Positions 22,804 to 27,135 of a DNA stretch of 27,135 nucleotides are shown in pieces (the stretch's first letter is position 1; each line of letters starts with the position of its first letter). A program made the translations under genes and the position numbers. Origin of the DNA: IDS-8 sp040902105 (lineage in GTDB: Bacteria > Pseudomonadota > Gammaproteobacteria > Steroidobacterales > Woeseiaceae); assembly GCA_040902105.1 (NCBI GenBank), contig JBBDXW010000040.1:1-27135 (forward strand), in the 5' to 3' direction. The notes under the pieces are model-generated. The model was not told the origin of the DNA. It saw only the letters and a list, made by a program, of their open reading frames with translations, and ran no database searches.

Positions 22804-23631
22804 GGTCCACGTTGCGGGGTCGACGCAGTAGAACCGCCGCAGTTGTTCGTAGAGGTCCGGAAGCTCCGCTTTCATCTGTGCGGACTTCTCGAAAAAGGTT
22901 TCGGTCGCGACGGCAAAGAACTCCTCCGGCGCGCTGAAAGCGTACTCGTCCAGCACGCCGCTACGGCGCGGATTGCTGCTGCCTGCAGGCGCTTCGTAGG
23001 CGCGCCTGAGAACGTCCGCCCACTCTTTATAATGTGAGCTGTCGGCGAGCGCGGGAACGCCGTCGACGTCGCCGTTTTCTTCATCGAGTTTGTGAGCGAA
23101 CTCGTGCATGACGACGTTATAGCCGTCACTGTCTTCCGCCAGGCTTGCCAGAACGTCCTGCCAGGAAAGCACGACGGGCCCGCGGTGCCACGATTCGCCG
23201 GACCTCGCGTCCTGCCCCTCGACTTCAACGTCGCCGTCGTACGTGACCTCATCGACGAGGTAAGTGTCGGGATAGACGAGGATGGTCGAGAAACCCGGAA
23301 AGTAAGCGGTGCTGCGATTCAGGATCAGAATGCAGGCGTGGCCGGCGATGGTAACCCTGATCTCGTCCGTGATTTCGAGTCCGCCGCAGGCGACAAAGAC
23401 CTTTTCGTTCAGGAATACGTTGATGCGCCCACGAAGTTCGGCCTGCAGGTCTTCCGGCATCTTTCGATACAGCGGAACGTTGCGCTTCAGGATCTCCAGG
23501 TAAACGTTCGGCAACGAGCTCGCCAGTAGATCCGCCCTGCGCGCGCGGCGCAGCCTTGGCGGCACCGTGCAGATCAGGACGAGAGCCAGAAGCAGCACGA
23601 CCAGCATCAGGGCCCCGTACGAAATGCGCAT
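22798..23631 (-). CDS. mtfA: MtfA-like zinc peptidase
   Basis: This is a 277-residue protein with the MtfA (DUF980) core. The zinc motif HEFAH (His176, Glu177, His180) is followed by KLDEENGDVDG, and PEEFFAVATETFFE near residue 240 supplies the third ligand region. Upstream blocks such as ILVYPDTYLV fit the family. E. coli MtfA is a cytosolic aminopeptidase that binds the glucose regulator Mlc. This one instead starts with a membrane helix (about 5-24), so it is probably membrane-anchored. The ATG at 23631 is 17 bases after the stop of the DASS transporter gene, which suggests an operon; a GTG at 23712 would overlap that gene. Its TAG stop lies in a REP sequence. Confidence 0.88.
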   Translation of the reverse strand: MRISYGALMLVVLLLALVLICTVPPRLRRARRADLLASSLPNVYLEILKRNVPLYRKMPEDLQAELRGRINVFLNEKVFVACGGLEITDEIRVTIAGHACILILNRSTAYFPGFSTILVYPDTYLVDEVTYDGDVEVEGQDARSGESWHRGPVVLSWQDVLASLAEDSDGYNVVMHEFAHKLDEENGDVDGVPALADSSHYKEWADVLRRAYEAPAGSSNPRRSGVLDEYAFSAPEEFFAVATETFFEKSAQMKAELPDLYEQLRRFYCVDPATWTL

Positions 23632-23648
23632 CTCCCGGGAAATGCGGG

Positions 23649-25112
23649 TTAAACCGCAAACACCGTATGCATCAGCAGGTAGACGCTGCCGACAATCACC
23701 ACGACACCGCACAGATCGAGCCAGATGCCGGCGCGAAGCATCTGCTGCACAGTGACGAAGCCGCTGCCGAATACGATCGCATTCGGCGGCGTCGCGACCG
23801 GCAGCATGAAGCCGAAGCTCGCCGCCAGCGCTGCGGGCACCGCCAATCGCAGCGGATCCTCGCCGATGCTCACGGCCAGTGCGGCGGCAACAGGCAAAAA
23901 CGTCGCCGCCGTCGCCGTGTTGCTGGCCAGTTCGGAAAACAGCAGCACCAGCACCGTCACCACAAGAACGAGCATGATGATCGGCCAGGCACCGAGTGCG
24001 GTCAGCTGCATGCCGATCCAGTCGGCCAGGCCGGAGCCGGCGATCGCAGCCGCGAGAGTCAGCCCCCCGCCGAAGAGTAACAGCACTCCCCAGGGAAGCC
24101 GCTCGGCATATTCCCAGTTCAGCAGGAACTCACCTTTCATCCGGCCCGATGGAATTACGAACAACGACAGCGCGCCGGCAATGGCAATGCTCGTATCGGA
24201 CAAGTGCAACGCCGGAAACTGATTCGACAGCAACGGCCGCGATATCCACAACGCCGCGGTAGCGGCGAACACGCCGGCGATGCGTTTCTCGGCGCTCGAC
24301 AATGCGCCCATTTCGCGCAGTGCTTCACGAATGGACGCGCGTGCGCCGGTCAGTTCCTGGCGGCGTATCGTATAGAGGACACGGGTCAGCAACAGCCAAC
24401 TGAAGGCCAGCATCACGACGGCCACCGGTACTCCGATCAGCATCCACTGGCCGAAGCCGATCTCGACATCGTAAGTCTCGAGCATGAAACCTGCGAAGAA
24501 CGCATTGGGCGGCGTGCCGACCAGTGTCGCAACGCCGCCGATGCTTGCTCCGTAGGCTACGGACAAGAGTAACGCGGATGCAAACTCGCGCTTAGCCGGA
24601 TCGATCGCGCCGTCCGCATCACGCGAAATAATCGACAACGCGACCGGCAACATCATGATCGTCGTTGCGGTATTGCTGACCCACATGCTGATCGCGGCAG
24701 TCGCGAGCATGACACCGCCGATCTGGAAATCCTCGCGGGCGCCGACGCGGTAGACGACCGTCAACGCGATCCTGCGATGCAGGTTCCAGCGCTCGATCGA
24801 CAGCGCAATCAGGAAGCCCCCGAGGAACAGAAAGACCAGCGGGTTGGCGTACGGCGCCGCAACCTCGTCGATCGGCGCAACTCCGAGTGTCGGGAAAAGC
24901 GCGAGGGGCAGAAGTGCCGTCGCCGCCAGAGGTACGGCTTCGGTCATCCACAGAATCGCCATCGTCATTGCAACCGCCGCAACGCGCCAGGCGGCCACGT
25001 CGAGTCCGGCGGGCGCAGGCAAGAACAACATCAGGACGAAGGTCAAAACGCCAAGCACGACGCCGACTGTCCTGCGGCGTCGCTGCCGGTCTCGAATTAC
25101 GGATGCTTTCAC
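23649..25112 (-). CDS. DASS/SLC13-family anion:sodium symporter
   Basis: This is a 487-residue inner-membrane transporter with about 11 helices. Both SNT sodium/substrate motifs are present: SNTATTIMM at residue 146 and SNTATAATF at residue 397. The family signature FGFMLPVATPPNAIVFGSG lies near the C-terminus, with GTPPNAFFAG after the first SNT. These mark the VcINDY-like group, which takes up dicarboxylates, citrate or sulfate with sodium; the substrate cannot be fixed from motifs alone. The start is uncertain: I chose GTG at 25112 (partial ribosome site gaagag), while a TTG at 25172 would add 20 residues. It is the first gene of a likely two-gene unit with the MtfA-like peptidase and is divergent from the sorbosone-dehydrogenase-like gene. 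Confidence 0.92.
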   Translation of the reverse strand: MKASVIRDRQRRRRTVGVVLGVLTFVLMLFLPAPAGLDVAAWRVAAVAMTMAILWMTEAVPLAATALLPLALFPTLGVAPIDEVAAPYANPLVFLFLGGFLIALSIERWNLHRRIALTVVYRVGAREDFQIGGVMLATAAISMWVSNTATTIMMLPVALSIISRDADGAIDPAKREFASALLLSVAYGASIGGVATLVGTPPNAFFAGFMLETYDVEIGFGQWMLIGVPVAVVMLAFSWLLLTRVLYTIRRQELTGARASIREALREMGALSSAEKRIAGVFAATAALWISRPLLSNQFPALHLSDTSIAIAGALSLFVIPSGRMKGEFLLNWEYAERLPWGVLLLFGGGLTLAAAIAGSGLADWIGMQLTALGAWPIIMLVLVVTVLVLLFSELASNTATAATFLPVAAALAVSIGEDPLRLAVPAALAASFGFMLPVATPPNAIVFGSGFVTVQQMLRAGIWLDLCGVVVIVGSVYLLMHTVFAV

Positions 25113-25296
25113 TAACTCTTCAGTTTTTATGAAGCCGGGACGGAGGTTCGTACGTTTGCTGCCGTCAATCAAGGGCTATCGGACAATATTCTGACACGGG
25201 CAGGCAGTCACAATAGTACGAACCACGGTCCCGCCGCCTCGTTCGCGTATACTTGGCGTGGAAGGTGGGGAGTTCTGCACGGTCTGGAGAAACGCG

Positions 25297-26628
25297 ATGT
25301 GCAAGAGGTCTTCACTTTTACTCGCACTTTTACTCGCAGGCTTCATGTTGCTGTCGCTCAACGCCTGCGGCGAGACGGCGACTCTGCCGATCGAGGCCGG
25401 CATGGGTCCGGACCCCGCGTTACCCGAACCGAACCCGAGTCTCATACCCACCGTCAATATTGCAACGGCAAGTGGCTGGCCGGAGGGCATTACGCCGACG
25501 GCTGCGCCGGGACTCGCGGTAAGGTCCTTCGCGACGTCGCTCGATCATCCGCGCTGGCTCTACGTACTGCCGAACGGCGATGTGCTGGTTGCCGAAACGA
25601 ACGCCCCGGCCCGGCCTGAAGACGCTACCGGTATCATGGGCTGGTTCATGAAGCGCACGATGAAACGTGCGGGCGCCGGCGTGCCAAGCGCGAACCGTAT
25701 CACGCTGTTGCGCGATGCCGATGGCGACGGCAAAGCGGAAACGCGTTCAGTTTTTCTCGAGAATCTCAATTCGCCGTTCGGCATGGTTCTCGTCGAGAAC
25801 GATTTTTACGTCGCCAATACCGACGCGCTCGTCCGTTTTTCCTACAGCGAGGGCGATACCCGGATCAGCGGCCCCGGTGTCACGATCGTCGATTTGCCGG
25901 CCGGACCGATCAACCACCACTGGACCAAGAACGTCATCGCAAGCCGCGACGGCTCGCTGCTTTACGTGACCGTCGGCTCGAACAGCAATATCGCCGAGAA
26001 CGGCATGGAAAACGAGGTCAATCGTGCTGCGATTCTCGAAGTGGATCCCGCAGCCGGAAGCTTGCGGCTTTTCGCTTCAGGCCTGCGGAACCCGAACGGA
26101 CTCGCATGGAACGCAGAAAGCGGCACGCTGTGGACGACCGTGAACGAGCGCGACGGCATCGGCAGCGACCTCGTACCGGACTACATGACATCGGTCACGG
26201 ACGGCGGCTTCTACGGCTGGCCCTACAGTTACTACGGGCAGCACGTTGATGAGCGGATCGAGCCGCAGGAACCCGACCTGGTGACGCAGGCAATCGTTCC
26301 GGATTACGCACTGGGCGCGCACACGGCCTCGCTCGGCCTGGCCTTCTATGCAGCAGATTTGTTGCCCGCGCGATACGAGGGCGGCGCGTTCGTCGGCCAG
26401 CATGGTTCATGGAATCGCAAACCGTGGAGCGGTTACCGGGTCGTTTTAGTGCCGTTCGACGGCACCCGCCCCAGCGGCGAGAAGCCGGAGGACGTGCTCA
26501 CCGGCTTCGTCAACGATGACGGCGAAGCTCTCGGCCGCCCGGTCGGGGTTGCGGTCGACGGCGCAGGCGCGCTTCTGGTCGCCGACGATGTCGGCAACGT
26601 GATCTGGCGCGTTACGTCAGCAGAGTAG
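25297..26628 (+). CDS. Sorbosone dehydrogenase/PQQ-dependent sugar dehydrogenase-family lipoprotein
   Basis: This is a 443-residue six-bladed beta-propeller protein. The lipoprotein signal ends in LNAC (Cys24), so it is membrane-tethered on the periplasmic side. Family blocks are HPRWLYVLPNGDVLVAETN near 85, RITLLRDADGDGKAETR, LNSPFGMVLV, GLRNPNGLAWN near 265, YGWPYSYYG near 305 and GQHGSWNRKPWSGYRV near 367. The family includes L-sorbosone dehydrogenase and soluble glucose dehydrogenase, which use PQQ; no PQQ synthesis genes are in view. The ATG at 25297 is chosen for its ribosome site (ggag); a GTG at 25258 lies upstream. A 12-base tandem repeat (acttttactcgc, 25314-25337) encodes part of the signal peptide. 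The CMD-family gene follows after 36 bases. Confidence 0.88.
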   Translation: MCKRSSLLLALLLAGFMLLSLNACGETATLPIEAGMGPDPALPEPNPSLIPTVNIATASGWPEGITPTAAPGLAVRSFATSLDHPRWLYVLPNGDVLVAETNAPARPEDATGIMGWFMKRTMKRAGAGVPSANRITLLRDADGDGKAETRSVFLENLNSPFGMVLVENDFYVANTDALVRFSYSEGDTRISGPGVTIVDLPAGPINHHWTKNVIASRDGSLLYVTVGSNSNIAENGMENEVNRAAILEVDPAAGSLRLFASGLRNPNGLAWNAESGTLWTTVNERDGIGSDLVPDYMTSVTDGGFYGWPYSYYGQHVDERIEPQEPDLVTQAIVPDYALGAHTASLGLAFYAADLLPARYEGGAFVGQHGSWNRKPWSGYRVVLVPFDGTRPSGEKPEDVLTGFVNDDGEALGRPVGVAVDGAGALLVADDVGNVIWRVTSAE

Positions 26629-26664
26629 CGACGCTTCGTTTCTTCAATTTCAAGGAGTGGCGCG

Positions 26665-27012
26665 ATGTCAAAGGATATGTTTCCGCATGCAACGCCGGAG
26701 CTGGCCGCGATGCGCAAGAAGCTTGCACCGGACGTTCACGAGGCTTTTACGAACTTCAGCAAGGCGGTATTCGCCGACGGTGCACTGCCGGCGAAGACGA
26801 AAGAACTGATCGCAGTTGCCGTGGCGCATGTTACCCAATGCCCCTACTGCATCCGCGGCCATACGAAAGCAGCGCTGCGCCGCAAGGCGACCGCCGAGGA
26901 AATCATGGAAGCGATCTGGGTCGCGGCCGAGATGCGCGCGGGCGGCGCCTACGCCCACTCGGCTCTTGCTCTCGATACGATCGACGAGGTGCAGAGCCGG
27001 CAAGCAGACTGA
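26665..27012 (+). CDS. Carboxymuconolactone decarboxylase/AhpD-family protein
   Basis: This is a 115-residue helical protein of the CMD family. It carries the redox motif Cys59-Pro-Tyr-Cys62 followed by His66 (QCPYCIRGH), preceded by KTKELIAVAVAHV. The CxxC-x3-H form is that of AhpD-like peroxidase/disulfide proteins rather than true lactone decarboxylases, which lack the Cys pair. The ATG at 26665 has a strong ribosome site (aaggag, 8 bases off). It lies 36 bases after the sorbosone-dehydrogenase-like gene and 4 bases before the next frame, so a three-gene operon is likely. A role against oxidative by-products of the dehydrogenase is an inference. Confidence 0.92.
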   Translation: MSKDMFPHATPELAAMRKKLAPDVHEAFTNFSKAVFADGALPAKTKELIAVAVAHVTQCPYCIRGHTKAALRRKATAEEIMEAIWVAAEMRAGGAYAHSALALDTIDEVQSRQAD

Positions 27013-27016
27013 CATC

Positions 27017-27135
27017 ATGAGTCATTCGCATCCGCATGCGCCGGGGCCTGCGCGCACGGCGCAAACGGAAACTCCCAACGCGTTAGGTGCCGGACTTGGA
27101 TCTTTGGACATTTCGCAGTGGGTTGATTCAGATCG
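27017..27135 (+). CDS. Start of a protein with a His-rich N-terminus (cut by window edge)
   Basis: The frame opens with ATG at 27017, four bases after the CMD stop codon, and stays open to the window end (39 codons). It begins MSHSHPHAPGPA and then LGAGLGSLDISQWVDSD. I do not recognise the family. The alternating His residues could bind a metal. Position and spacing suggest it belongs to the same operon, but the ribosome site is weak and only the first 39 residues are visible. Confidence 0.45.
   Translation, partial: MSHSHPHAPGPARTAQTETPNALGAGLGSLDISQWVDSD

Overview
The window is a GC-rich chromosomal segment, most likely from a free-living gammaproteobacterium of the Woeseiales/Xanthomonadales/Chromatiales type. 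That placement is an inference. It rests on the outer-membrane machinery (TonB receptor, lipoproteins), the large secreted S9 and M14 peptidases, the MtfA and DASS families, and REP/BIME-like intergenic repeats. I saw no rRNA, tRNA, CRISPR array, phage gene or full-length transposase. The annotation gives 17 coding regions (one cut by the right edge) and one gene remnant.

Layout. (1) 144-2537: a secreted S9 prolyl-oligopeptidase-type peptidase, followed by an ~80-bp tandem array of BIME-like repeats. (2) 5755-2661, minus strand: the 5' remnant of an MFS (UMF1-like) gene overlaps by ATGA a fused phospholipase D/TVP38 membrane protein (cardiolipin-synthase type), which is followed by an endonuclease/exonuclease/phosphatase-family protein. 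(3) 6005-11884: a cluster of five small envelope proteins (DUF883-like tail-anchored protein, EF-hand protein, glycine-zipper lipoprotein, second tail-anchored protein, PRC-barrel protein). Each is preceded by a sequence fitting TGGCANGNNNNTTGCA, the sigma-54 -24/-12 promoter, and they surround a membrane-anchored Ser/Thr kinase with C-terminal helical repeats. (4) 13354-12251: a secreted protein of unknown family. (5) 18518-13816: a TonB-dependent receptor divergent from a CHASE8/HAMP hybrid histidine kinase that is translationally coupled to a YfiR-family periplasmic protein. A YbhN-like flippase-family protein follows the receptor. (6) 19789-22611: a secreted M14 metallocarboxypeptidase. 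(7) 25112-22798, minus: a DASS/SLC13 symporter and an MtfA-like zinc peptidase. (8) 25297-27135: a sorbosone-dehydrogenase-like lipoprotein, an AhpD/CMD-family protein and the start of an unknown histidine-rich protein.

How the parts may work together. The sigma-54 cluster looks like one co-regulated stress or envelope regulon; the kinase in its centre could act on it, but nothing in the sequence proves that. The receptor/histidine kinase/YfiR trio reads as one sensing unit across outer membrane, periplasm and inner membrane. The EEP, PLD and YbhN proteins correspond to the E. coli ybhP-clsB-ybhN operon, here split by about 13 kb.

Repeats are a second theme. A BIME family (window left edge, 2541-2716, 22619-22803), a second ~120-bp inverted-repeat family (12063-12182 and 19573-19700) and a 65-bp near-perfect palindrome (12191-12255) lie between genes. 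In three cases they supply the stop codon or C-terminal tail of the neighbouring gene. At 22679-22774 a 96-bp element with 25-bp terminal inverted repeats has split a BIME and is flanked by an 11-bp direct repeat; the unsplit version is visible at the left edge of the window.
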